From Spinacia oleracea (taxonomy: Eukaryota; Streptophyta; Magnoliopsida; Caryophyllales; Amaranthaceae), in the NCBI RefSeq assembly GCF_020520425.1, contig NC_079488.1:87277285-87341284 (forward strand): a DNA stretch of 64,000 nucleotides, given 5' to 3'. The notes beneath the pieces are model-generated. The model made no database searches. It was not told where the DNA came from and saw nothing but the letters and a program-made list of their open reading frames with translations. Shown piece by piece: positions 1-10,974 of the stretch. Numbering within the stretch: the stretch's first letter is position 1; every line of letters starts with the position of its first letter. The position numbers and the translations under genes are program-made.

Positions 1-812
1 ATCTAATGCTCATAATTATTTTAGGTTTAGCAATATTCCCATCCTCCTAATTATATGGGGAGCAATATGAATGGGTTTATTTGGAACTTTTTATGGTCTC
101 AGACTGTCAATGTTTTATGGTCTCAAACTGTCAATTTTTTATGGTCTCAGACCAGGATATGTCTCACATTTGATAACTAAGGAACCACAATTAGCTTCCG
201 CAACTAACAGTCTGATCTTTCAAATGTTGTTAAAGCGGTGAGCATTTGGTGTAGAAAAATGATCATGTAAACGCGAATTGATCAGTTTTGTAACAGTGTA
301 CGTATTGCATTTTACAGATGAAATGGAGGATGATCAAACTATCTCTCTCAAGCAAGTTACACACTTACACAAGATAGGAAATTACACAAAGCTGCAAACT
401 AGCAGAAAACAGCATTTGTAGCTGCTGTGGTGCTGTCGCCTGGAGGAAGTCTTTGTGTATGTCGGTGAGACTTCTATGCAAAGTAAGGCTGAACAGTGAA
501 CACAGATCAACCTCAATAGGGAAAACCATCTTCTCTAAAATATACTCTGTACATTGGTAAATTTGACGATTTCAGCAAATTTTCAAACAACTCTTGCACT
601 AATCAAGTCTTCCACTGGAAACAGAGAAGAGATGCTTTAAGGAGAAAGAATTAAACATAGTTCCTACTTTACAAAAACCCACATTGTCGCAAGGGGTCAA
701 GGGAGTAAAGAGCCAAAGTGCGGAAGTAACATTGGCAACCACAACGAAAATTAAATAAAGGTTTACCACCACAGGAAACAAGACATTACCCTCAAAAAAC
801 CAAATATTAAAA
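1..812. other. 3' flank of the coiled-coil gene
   Basis: This stretch holds no coding region I can support. It includes the likely 3' UTR of the minus-strand gene that ends at 813. A short tandem repeat of about 24 bp, each unit containing TTTATGGTCTCA, is present in about three imperfect copies at roughly 88-154. Confidence 0.5.
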
Positions 813-3710
813 TCATCTTCTTGATCTCCTCGAGTTATGCCCTTCATCAAGCCTTACCCTAGTTCCATTCCCTTCCATCGTCAAAGGTCTCTGCAGTGCT
901 ACATTGCATGGCTCCCGTGAAGGCCATGGAGGGCCACGTTGGCTAGACGGACTTGCACATTCTCTCTCCAATCCAAACCTAGAACTAGGCAAACCATGAT
1001 CTCGTGGACCTTTCCCTGATTTATGCCTCTGTATCTCATCCCCACAACTTTTTCTAGGAATTTGTTTATCAATTTCATGACTCGAGCCATTGCCCCATTC
1101 AACAATATTAGATACACTTCTAAGTAAAGAAGTGCTTCTTCTAGCTACTTGATTGAATATTGATTTCCTCCCTTTGAGTTGCTCATCAACTGAGTGTCTT
1201 TTCGGATTCTTAGGTGTCATGGATGAATTAGTCAACTTGTAGTTGCTCTTGTAAGGATCATCAATATTCAAATCTATGGAATGAAGATCACTTTCACCAT
1301 CATCGTCAGTTGTATTTTCTACTTCTCCCTCATCACTCTCCTTAGCTTCACTTCGACAAAAGGCCAAATCTACATCCCTTCTCTGATACACCCCATTTTC
1401 TTTACTATTATTACTTCTAAGGAACGATTCAAGCTCATTTCTCAGCTTATCAACTGCTGCATTTTTCTCCTCAAACTGAAGCTTGGCATCTGAGAGTTTC
1501 ATTTGAGCTCTCTCCTCACGCAATGCCTCGGCTATTTGAAGCATTTCTCTTTCCTTTTGAAACTCTTCTTGCATTCTTAATGATTCTCTCTTAAACTCTG
1601 CTACTTCAGCTTTGTCTTCACCGATATTTCCAGCTAGCTCATCACAAACTTGTTCAATAATTCCTCTTGCTCTCTTCTCACTCTGAAGTTCCTTAGACAC
1701 CTTTACAAATGACAACTTTGCCTCTGAAAGTTCTTTACCAAGTTTTTTGTTCAAGCTCTCAAGTCGTCTCCTAAGCTTCCTTTCAGCCTCGAGCTCTCCT
1801 GCTATGGACTCAACTGCTTGTTGTTCTTTGTTCTTCCATGCTTCCTTTTCTTCTGCAAAACGTTTCAGAAGGTAATTGATCTCTTTGTTGTCAGATTGGT
1901 CTTCCTGGATCAACTGATTGATCTGTAAGCGCGCCCTCTCAAGCTCAGCATGTAAAGCAGATATGAGAGACATGCTCGATGAAGGTTGACCATCATGACC
2001 ACGCATGCGACTTATGATTTTCAGCAGCTCCTTAGAAGTGGTCAAAGCATTACTCACATCCTTCAAACGGCTTCTCCCACCAGCGGCTGATCCAGAAGGG
2101 GTCTGGCATCGAGATCTAGTCTCTATCTACATTGTAAAAGGGGGATGGACAAAAAAAGATGAATTATTTCAGAAAACTTTCCACCTTGTGTGTCTCAGTC
2201 TTCTGTAGAATTTTGATTAATATTTCATCACTGAAGCATCATCATATACAAATACATTATAAAACCAAATTTCATTGCCCATCAACAATCTTGAACAGAC
2301 AAACTTTTATACAGTAAAATAATGGCAGGATTGAGCTGCATCATGTATGAGAGAATACAATGTATACAATCTGTTATTGTGAATTGTGATCACTACTTGT
2401 TCCTTGTGGTAGATATACAGATGTCCACTTTCTTCATGCTGTTAAAAATATATTTGGATAACTAATTTAACACACATGAGAGGCAGTAATGCTAAGATAA
2501 TAGATATAGTACTCCGTAAGTGTTATGTAAGATTTGAGATTTCTTTGATCAAACTACTACCTACTTGGTATATCTTATCCACATTTGTGAAAATGGAAAG
2601 AAATTCAGACTTATACCTCCATAAAACTCGCATTACTAACGGAATCAAACTGCTCGATCTTTAGCCTCCTACTTATGGTTGATTCTCTTCTTCCAGATCG
2701 TTCCGTTCTCTATAAGATCAATACAGAAGCGATAGACAAAATATCAGTAACCTTTAATGTTCAACACAAAATGGACTAATACACATCATGCCAATAAATA
2801 TGGATTGACAAGGTACTAAATCTACAGGAAATACGACTCGTGTGGTCTTACCAAATCAAACAAACAGTATTTATCAATTGAAACTGCAAATAAAACACAT
2901 ACTTGTATTAAAAAACAACTTTGGCAAGCCGACAACATACTAACTGAGATTCAAACAAGCAATACTACACAAGTGCCAAATAGTAGTACTTCGGAGAGTT
3001 CTTCTAGATTAAATATTATACAGTATACTAAACCAAACTCTATAGTAAACCCAAACTCGAACCGAGCTTTGACCAAGCCCAGCTGAGTACAAGCAATGTA
3101 TGTTATGATGACAAATTTTCACAGTTCAAGCTATAAACAATGCAACTTCATGTCAAATTATGTAAAATATATATGAAATACAAAATCAAATCACAAAAAA
3201 AGAAAGAAAACCCACCTCAGAAACAGGACTATGAGAAGGATCAGACAAATGGGGAGGAAGAGAACCTGAATTATTCCAAGACCTCCTTATTTTGTCTCTC
3301 CTCCCAACTCTCTTTTCCTTCAAATACCCCTCCTCCTCCTCCCTCATTCTAGGCGATGGCATCTCATTCATCTCCCACAATGTAGCCGCCAATTTCCGTG
3401 CAGAAACAGGTGGTTGCCCGTTCCCCTGCCCCTGCCCAGACCTTGACCTTCCTGAGAGGCTCGGCGGATACCGCGGCGAAGCGACTGCTACCCGTAAAAC
3501 AACCGACGGTGACCTAGACCCCACCATTCGCCAAGTGGGTACTGGAGTAGTGGATCCACCCCCTCCTCCTCCTCCCCCGCCCCCACATCCTTTTTTTCTT
3601 GCCAAAATTGCCCTTTTATATTTGTAGTGCTGGATCACAGATGATGTTGATGAAGATGGTGAACAACCCCTTTTCCTGATGTTTGTTGCATCACCTATTA
3701 ACCTTTCCAT
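813..3710 (-). CDS. BRANCHLESS TRICHOME / USO1-like plant coiled-coil protein, 3 exons
   Basis: Three exons on the minus strand: 3710-3216, 2709-2617 and 2126-813. All have GT-AG junctions in phase 0 and give 633 residues. The 31-residue middle exon is too short to stand out alone; it is placed by clean splice sites and by the family pattern in which ...ME is followed by IETRSR. Residues 1-165 are basic and low-complexity, with a run of Gly at about 42-52, the family-typical stretch SARKLAATLWEMNE (103-116) and SDPSHSPVSE at the exon end. Residues about 249-435 form a long Glu/Lys/Leu-rich coiled coil. The tail is basic and Ser/Arg-rich. Relatives in Arabidopsis are usually annotated as intracellular transport protein USO1-like and are related to BRANCHLESS TRICHOME, which acts in cell shape and cytoskeleton organisation. 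That role is inferred by family only. No break is visible, so this looks like a working host gene. Confidence 0.85.
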
Positions 3711-4767
3711 CTTTTTGGAAATTACACGGAAAATCGTGAGCCCTGAAATTGCTCAAGTTAAGCCATTTCTGAACTCAAATTGACAAATATTTAACCAATT
3801 GGAAATAGAAGAACTGGGTTATCATGGGAACGAGAATTGAAGTTCAAAAATCTGAAATGTTGAATCAAAATTTGACCTTATTTTGTATCAAAAAGAAGAA
3901 TTAAGCTAATTTAACTCAAATTGAGTACAAAAGATGGCAACTTTAGTAAGTTTTAGAAGATTTGAGCAACTGGGTATTCTTGAAAATCAGAAATTAAGGT
4001 AAAGAAAACAAGAGTCATTAGATCAAAATCTGAGGAAGGTTGAAAAAAATGAGGAAGGTTGAAAAAAATGATGAATTGATGAGAAAAAAGGAAAGTTGGT
4101 ATGACAAAATTCACACACAATTGAGAGAAAAAAACGTGATCAGAGCTGGCGTTTTAGAGGGCGTAAAGGTGAAGGAAAAGGAAAGAGAAAGAAAGAAAGG
4201 AAATGATGGTGGTGGGAGGATGAGTGTGTAATGTCATGTGAGAAGATGACATGTAAAATTGTGAATGGCCAGCATGAAATGTCAAAATTCCCTTTTTTGG
4301 ACATACGACTTGCCTCATCTTTGGTTTTTGAATTATTTTGGCAGAAGATTCCTTGTGTAGCTGCTTTTGAATGAATGAATGTTTGAATGAATAGGAGGCA
4401 TGGCTGCTACTAAAGTAGATTTGTAGTTGTGGTTGTCTCTTATAACCCCATCCGTTGGTTGGACTTGTTGTGGACTAATTCAAGACCCACCTAAACCAAG
4501 GCCCTCTAGTATGTTGACTTAAGTCCAAGTTCTTAATAGGCCCATTAGGGATGGTATTTGTTAGACATCGTGACTAACTGTGTTCAAAATTACCTCACCC
4601 GTACACCCATTTTTAAAAAATTGGGTACCTTTTCATCTTTTTTCAAGAATAAGTGGGTCGGGTACCTGACCTGGTAAAAGGTCATGCTAACGGGACAGGT
4701 CATGGGTTGGATGTTTATCTTTATCGGGTACCCGCAAATCTGAGAACTTGAACAATTATCTTACCTA
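3711..4767. other. 5' flank and promoter region of the coiled-coil gene
   Basis: This is AT-rich DNA upstream of the minus-strand start at 3710. A 17-bp unit (GAGGAAGGTTGAAAAAA) is duplicated in tandem at about 4030-4068, in a purine-rich stretch that is probably 5' UTR or promoter. I saw no clear TATA box and no coding region. Confidence 0.4.
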
Positions 4768-5394
4768 CCGTTTGGTAGTCGGTAATAATGGTGAGAATGG
4801 AAATAAATATACGCAGTGAGTGTTATTTAGTAAGAAAGTAACATCATGATGTCTGTTAGATAATGCCTTGAATCAGTCAAGCCCCTTACTGCAACGCCCC
4901 AGCACGGTATCTGTTATTCTGGACTAGGGTTATCTGTTTTGGGTCTATTTTATGGGCTTTTCCGCATATGACTAGAGAGTACTACTCCAATATAAACTCT
5001 CTAGGTCATAACCTATTCGTATTCTGTAATTTGTACTTCTCAAGATCAATAAAACTTTCCTCCCCTCTGCCTGTGGACGTAGCTAACACATTGTTAGTGA
5101 ACCACGTTAAATTCTCTGTGTTCTTTATTACGTTATTTATTCTTTCTTTGCATTCGTTATAACAATGTCCATAGTAATGAAATTTTGTCTCAAACATGAT
5201 GTTTTTCTTCAAAAATTTGCATTGCTAACTAATATCATTCCCCAAATGATAATGGATAGTAATATAAATTTATAGAGAAGAATAGATAATTTTGAGTGAA
5301 CTAACATTACAATGGGAATGTATGTTAATTATCCTAATAAGTTTACATACAAATTCATTCCTATTTATACTATTTATAGTCGGCTACCTAACGG
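4768..5394. repeat. Candidate degenerate TIR element hosting a solo LTR
   Basis: The left end reads CCGTTTGGTAGTCGG and the right end, reverse-complemented, reads CCGTTAGGTAGCCGAC. Together they resemble short, worn terminal inverted repeats. The solo LTR at 4854-5164 lies inside. I could not find a convincing target duplication, so superfamily and exact ends are uncertain. Confidence 0.35.
4854..5164 (+). mobile_element. Solo copia-type LTR, TSD ATGTC
   Basis: The 311-bp sequence begins TGTTAGATAATG and ends GTTATAACA. It is flanked on both sides by the same five bases, ATGTC (4849-4853 and 5165-5169). Inside are a TATA-like AATATAAAC, an AATAAAA signal and a stretch containing GTGGACGTAG and ACCACGTTAAATTC, typical of the 3' part of many plant copia LTRs. 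No internal retrotransposon sequence is present. The simplest reading is an insertion followed by LTR-LTR recombination that left one LTR. Confidence 0.8.
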
Positions 5395-6270
5395 ATCGTA
5401 GGGGTACCTGAGATCTTTGTACCCTGCAATTAAATTGTGCCAATTAAGCAAGGAAAATTTTGGTGTAGGGGGATAACTGAAGTATGGGCCGGGGAAATAT
5501 TTTCAGTAATTGCGCCATAATGCCTGTTTGAGCTGGAATATCAGTGCCTAAAATCGTACTCAAAGTTAAGCGCCCAAACTTTCAGTTGGGAAGTGATTAA
5601 TCCAAGTAAAATTTTGCTTTTTTTAAGAAAATTCACATTTTTTAAAAGTTGATTTTCTTGAAATAAGTGAAATTCTTCCTTGGATTTATCATTTATCCTT
5701 TCAGCTTTTTTTTTAAAAATGAAATACTTCAGGTGATTTCATAACTGTCGTTGTAACTGTATCAACATCATCGATTAAATATTACCGAACTAAACTGAAA
5801 TAAGGTGACTTTCTTATAATTATAGTTCACTTAAGTTTTATTGCTGAATCGAATTCAGAAATTAGTATGATTCATTGTCGTGTTATATATATATACACAT
5901 ATTTTTCTCTTATCTTACTTTCATTAATTCCACTTTTTTCTCCTTCTTTTTTCTTTTTTTTACTTCTGCTCCTTTCTGGTTTGATTGGTGACAATAACGA
6001 TCTCCTACGACGATTCATGTTAGCCGACCCCAAATCATTTTGGGACTAAGGCTTTGTTGTTGTTGTTGTTGTTGTTGTTATGAATAAATAACTATTGGAG
6101 ATGATTTCGAATTATTCTACATCTTTAATTTGTCCATTTTTCATATATAATAGAACAATAAGTTTATTTTATTCATTAGTTTTTGAACATATATGGATCA
6201 TAACACACAAGTCATTAACTAGATATGATTTTACAAATACTAAAAACCCAGAAAGGATAATAAACACTTC
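5395..6270. other. Intergenic, no gene seen
   Basis: AT-rich intergenic DNA. The only recognisable item is the repeat-family tail at 6019-6080, listed separately. Confidence 0.45.
6019..6080 (+). repeat. SINE/LINE-like 3' tail with (TTG)n
   Basis: The phrase GCCGACCCCAAATCATTTTG followed by GGACTAAGGC and a (TTG)n run matches the dispersed 3' end seen in plant Au-type SINEs and related short retroelements. The 5' part is not recognisable here, so only a 3' fragment is claimed. Confidence 0.4.
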
Positions 6271-6273
6271 TTA

Positions 6274-6525
6274 GGCTCTGTTCTGTTCGACTTATTTTGA
6301 CTTATTTCAGACAAAATAAGTTCAGATAATATAAGTTCAGAAAAATAAGTTTTTCTCAAACATTTTTACACACAAATAATTTTATTTCAGACAAAATAGG
6401 TTTTTTCAGATAAAACATGTTCAGATAAATTTAGTTAAGTCCAAATAAGTTAAGATAAGTTCAGCTAAGTTCAGATAAGTTTAGATAATATAGTTCAATC
6501 GAAATAAGTCGAATAGAACGGAACC
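6274..6525. mobile_element. Tourist-like (PIF/Harbinger) MITE, TSD TTA
   Basis: This 252-bp element starts GGCTCTGTTCTGTTCGACTT and ends with the inverted match AAGTCGAATAGAACGGAACC; about 27 bp pair with 4 mismatches. It is flanked by TTA at 6271-6273 and 6526-6528, the PIF/Harbinger target. The interior consists of repeated AAGTTCAGATAA-like words and has no coding capacity. Confidence 0.8.
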
Positions 6526-6528
6526 TTA

Positions 6529-8030
6529 GTCTTACAAAAAAGGATACACTACACCATCAAAATAAAACAAATTGGATAATTAGTACCTAGTAGTCTTTAA
6601 AAAAGAAAACCAACTCCAATTTAAGGACACGTAAGCAACGTTGTTTTGAAGACATATGGCGGATACATAATCATCATGCATTTTACTTTGCCACGTGTCA
6701 TTACCTTATTCCAATCCTTTTTACTAAGCCACGTGCATGTACAATCACCACATTGTTCAATGCTTCCACCTTTTCATCTTCCTTCAATATTGAATGCACA
6801 ACTTCAATGTTACATAAATATGAAAAGAAATAAACTTCAATGTTACAACTTTAATGATTCCACCTTTTCATCTTTCTTCAATATGAATTGAAACGGCAAC
6901 ATGTTTTAAAAAACAATCAATGAGCCATTTAATACATTATTGAAACGACATCATGTTTTAATGGATTTTGTAGTTAAGTGCTCGGTATTTATCAGACCAC
7001 ATTCAATCTTCCATTTTCTTTTCAATTACGTTCTCTATTCTATGATCTTCATCCTCTTTTAATTTTGTACTTTAAGACGATTTAAATAGTTATATATTCA
7101 TTTTGGTTTGCTTATAATTATCCCATCTACATCACATGTAAGCATAACTCCGATCTGTAAATTTTTGGTTGTTTTGGCCTCAGGTATTATCCAATCATTC
7201 GTGTATACTCAAGATGGTTAGAATTACTCTGTAATTTTTTTCGGTTCTTGAACTCATTATAACCAAGATATTTCCCTAATTCGTTCACTATAACTTTTTT
7301 TCATTTGGTCATTTAAATGGTTCAATCTTCAATCATTTGATTATTGCATCCATTTTCCTAAAAATCGGGCAAAATTGCCAGTTATTCTTCAAAAAATTTC
7401 TTCTTACTGCGTTACACCCTTTAAAATTTGGTAATTTATGTTCTATTTGTTGTGTAATTTTTACAAGGTAATAAGTTCAGCTTTAACAGAGTAATCACTT
7501 TTTTCCCATTCAAGGATGGTATATATTTTTACTGTTTTCCCTGATTATGTCATACTTTGTATTGTTTTATGTTTTTACCATGTTAGAAATTTCTTATGAG
7601 CACATTTTTGTGTAAATTTATGGGAATTAATAATAATTTCAATATTGTGGAAATTATATATGTAGTACGACTTATTTAAAAGTTTTACTTTTCTTATGAG
7701 AATTTAGATTCACGATAATTTAGCTTGCTGAAAATATTATACAGTATTCGCTCTTTAAAGTTTCTTGTGATAAAAACAAGTCAGTGGCATACATTGAATT
7801 CAAATACCATAATTTAATAGTTAAAATAAACATATCATTTTACTAAAGTTCTAAACATCTTTCATAATTCAGTCTATATTCGGAATATAATGACACATTT
7901 TTCAAAAAAATATTAACTACTACAGGGGAAAGAAAGTATTACAAAAGGAAAAATAATCAACAAAGACAAATACAATTTTAAGCAAAAATTCCTATGGCAT
8001 TACCTTTTACCAGGTTAAAAATCAATTGTC
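6529..8030. other. Intergenic, no gene seen
   Basis: AT-rich sequence without a supported gene. A roughly 28-bp phrase containing TTCCACCTTTTCATCTT occurs twice about 93 bp apart (near 6765 and 6858), a small local duplication. Confidence 0.45.
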
Positions 8031-8057
8031 CTTACAAGTATCTCCGACCTCATCTTA

Positions 8058-8476
8058 GAGCATGTACATTGGTTGGCTCTTTAAAAGAGCTCTTGGAGGA
8101 CTCTCCCCTCTCTCTCTACCACCATCTCTCTACAAGACACACTCAAGAATTCATTCTTAAAAACACCCAACATTGGCTGGTTACTCAAATGAGCTCTCCA
8201 TTATCATTTTTACCATTTGGTGGTCCACAATTAATTGTGTTTTTAACCAAAGTTACTATCCAATTATCAAAGTTACTCCCCACTTTTCAACAAGAATCAA
8301 TTCTTGATAGGCTCTTGGGCTAGAGCTACCTTGAAATAGCTCTCCATGAAGAGCTACTCAAGAGCCCCTCAAGAACCACTCAAGAGCCCCAATGTTGGCC
8401 AAGAGATAGTTCTTGTTGGAGAGCTACTTGGAGAGCTACTTGGAGAGCCACTCCAAGAGCCCCAATGTACATTCTC
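8058..8476. mobile_element. Non-autonomous TIR element, TSD TTA, inside a 23-bp tandem repeat
   Basis: The termini are GAGCATGTACATTGG and, on the other strand, GAGAATGTACATTGGGGCTC. TTA is found at 8055-8057 and 8477-8479. The 419-bp interior is packed with GAGCTC, GAGAGC and CAAGAGCCCC words that fold on themselves, and encodes nothing credible. The flanks TTACAAGTATCT...GACCTCA are near-identical on both sides (8032 onward and 8477 onward). That is best explained by insertion at the TTA of the second unit of a pre-existing tandem repeat. Confidence 0.65.
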
Positions 8477-8503
8477 TTACAAGTATCTTCGACCTCACCT
8501 TCA

Positions 8504-9627
8504 TCTAGGCAGGAGTACTCATACAAAGAACAAAGGTAATAATTCTGTAGTCTGCAAGATTACATGGCTATATGCAATATGATCAAAAGCTCAAATCCCG
8601 TAACCAAATGTACCAAAAGCAGCAAGGAATATGAGATCGAATGAGCCTTTGAAAACTGAGTCTAAAAAATATTGTTATGGAATGACACACACTATTAATA
8701 CCTACTTCTACAGTTCTATTGAATAAACAACACAAGTTGATGGATAACTCACCTTGTGACTTGGAGGTCACATGTTAAGCCCCTTAATTGTTTTTGAGGG
8801 AACTTTTGTTATACTTCATCCACAGGATTTGCCTATTATTAGGCGTTTGTTCGACTGATTTAGTGGGTGGCTAATAAAAAACTATGTTTTGTTTTTTTAA
8901 CATTCTTGCACAAAGTATTGTCTAATAAATATTACATACATTTTTTTGGAACATTACATCCACTCATACAAAAGAAAATTTATAAAAATAATAGTTATGT
9001 TTTATGTTGTACACTGCTTACCCCAAGTGAAACTCGTGCTTTGTACGTGTCAAAGGACTAGTTATTTTAAGAAAAGATCAAACCAATCCAGTATGTGTAA
9101 ACAATATATAAAAAGGCACTTAATGCAATATTTAACATCGTAAGCTAGAAGACCTCAAGTTTGGAGAATAACTCTCGTTACCATCTTAACCAACCACTAA
9201 TTGTTGTTTATCCATGCACTTTAATTTATAAATACATGTTACATTAAGTATAAAACAACTAAATTTTTATGTTACTTTTATTTCTTATGTAATATATTGG
9301 AATAAAAATAACAATGAAAACATTGTGGAAATCATGAATTAAACACGATATCATAAGTCCTTATCAGCATCAACTATAGAAATGTCATGCATATAACTAA
9401 TTTGATGTTTATTAATTTGATATATGTAGTTCCATTAGAAAATAAATTAAACGAAATTATTTGGCATGATGTAGTGTACATGTATTTAGGTCAAATATTG
9501 ATGTAGTGTTGTAGATAAACTTAATGAATCTTTTCACTTTTATGGACTACATTTAGGACAAATATTGAGCTGAAAAAGAATCTCGAAGTTTAATTATTCA
9601 AATTACGGGGCATCACCAGCCTATGTC

Positions 9628-9658
<31 letters not shown>

Positions 9659-10456
9659 CCGAAGTATCGCCTGAGCTACACACTAATTAGTAGTCTATTG
9701 AGAATCTAGACGCACTTTTGCCAAAAGAAAAAGAAGCCTCGCATAAGTAGAAGCGGACACATGCAAATTACAAACATGAAAGTATGAAACATCTAACAGT
9801 TCACTTAATAATTTTAGCCCAATGGGCCTCGTTAAGTGACACACAACACAACTATACAAGTCCAAAAAAGATTATATAGGAGTTGGGCTGGTAATTTCAA
9901 ACCGATTTATTTTTGCAGTTTTGCCAATTCTATTAACTACGACGCACTTCGTATTAAAAATGGGCATTATTCCCAGCTTCCAACAGCGAAGACCATCTAT
10001 TCATATATGGTGATCAACCTTGTCATCAATGGATTACTCAGTACTGCATAGTTTGATCATTTTGTGATGTATGCTTTTCAATAAATTTATCATAATGATA
10101 ACATAATTCCTTCGCCCTAAACAATAAGCCATACATTTGATTAAGTTCATTCTAGAGTAAATAGTTACATTGTATTCCACAATATTTTGGCATGGGTTCA
10201 GTCCACTTATTCCACAAGTCCGTTGTCTTGTGCTTATGAGCCTAAATATTGGATTATGTTTTAAGTCCACAAGGGGGCTAAATGGGTTTAGCTTATCTTA
10301 GAAATCTTTGAGTTTTTTTTATGTATGTTTATGATCTAAGAGGGAGTTAGGTCATCTTAATAAATCATATCTAAAAATACACACACAAAAAGAGAAGTTG
10401 GTTGCTCGTTTTTCAAGGACATCTTCCACGAAACTATCGTTTTCCATGATTTCAAC
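8504..10456. other. Intergenic, no gene seen
   Basis: AT-rich DNA with a poly(A) run of about 30 at 9628-9656. Two short stretches (about 8700-8780 and 9140-9205) vaguely resemble tRNA-derived SINE promoter boxes but are too worn to call. No gene is supported. Confidence 0.4.
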
Positions 10457-10470
10457 TGTTGGATACTGCT

Positions 10471-10906
10471 TGTTTGGGCTCCCAATTGGAAACCAATTGG
10501 GCCTCTAAGTCCAAAGCCCAAAGACTCTATACAGCAACATCAACCCACGACCAACTCCTTTGGCTTGTCAGCCACCCTAGAGGCCCAAGGCCCAAATAGT
10601 AATAAATGAACTATGGGCACATTTACTACTCAAACACTATAAATAAGCCGCCAAGGCACACACCCCAAGGTACGTCCATTTCACGCCTTAAGACTACTCT
10701 TCTAGAGAACTTCTCTCTCTAGAATCCGAGCATTGTTCTTACTTAGGCATCGGAGGGGCTTTCCTCGGAAACACCCCCGAGGCTAGTAACTTGTTTATTG
10801 TGCAGGTTGATTTGGACACGACACATTCGAGCTAGCAATATCTTCAACGCACACAAAAGAGCCTTCATTCGAAGCCCATTGTTTCATCCACTTCAACACC
10901 GGAACA
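10471..10906 (+). repeat. 5' LTR of the gypsy element (436 bp)
   Basis: A direct copy of 21755-22189, with TG...CA ends. A TATA box (TATAAATA, 10638-10645) in the middle is the likely sense promoter. Confidence 0.93.
10638..10645 (+). promoter_or_regulatory. TATA box in gypsy 5' LTR
   Basis: TATAAATA lies about 170 bp into the LTR and is preserved in the 3' LTR copy. It is in the expected place for the genomic RNA promoter. Confidence 0.6.
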
Positions 10907-10909
10907 ATT

Positions 10910-10927
10910 TGGCGCCGTCTGTGGGGA
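10910..10927 (+). other. Primer-binding site of the gypsy element
   Basis: TGGCGCCGTCTGTGGGGA starts three bases after the LTR. The TGGCGCCG start is complementary to a tRNA 3' end finishing CGGCGCCA. Tat-lineage elements commonly use non-methionine primers of this kind; the exact tRNA is not assigned. Confidence 0.65.
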
Positions 10928-10974
10928 AGAACACTTGAAAGGCTCCGAAAAACACTTCACTTCTCACGTAAAAA

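Noticed and set aside
4040-4231. A 63-residue Lys/Glu-rich open frame
   Set aside because: It is purine-rich flank of the coiled-coil gene containing a small tandem repeat; no splice or family support.
8700-9205. SINE-like B-box phrases (GGAGGTCACATGTTAAGCC and a reverse example near 9150)
   Set aside because: Too degenerate, without defined ends, tail or target duplication.
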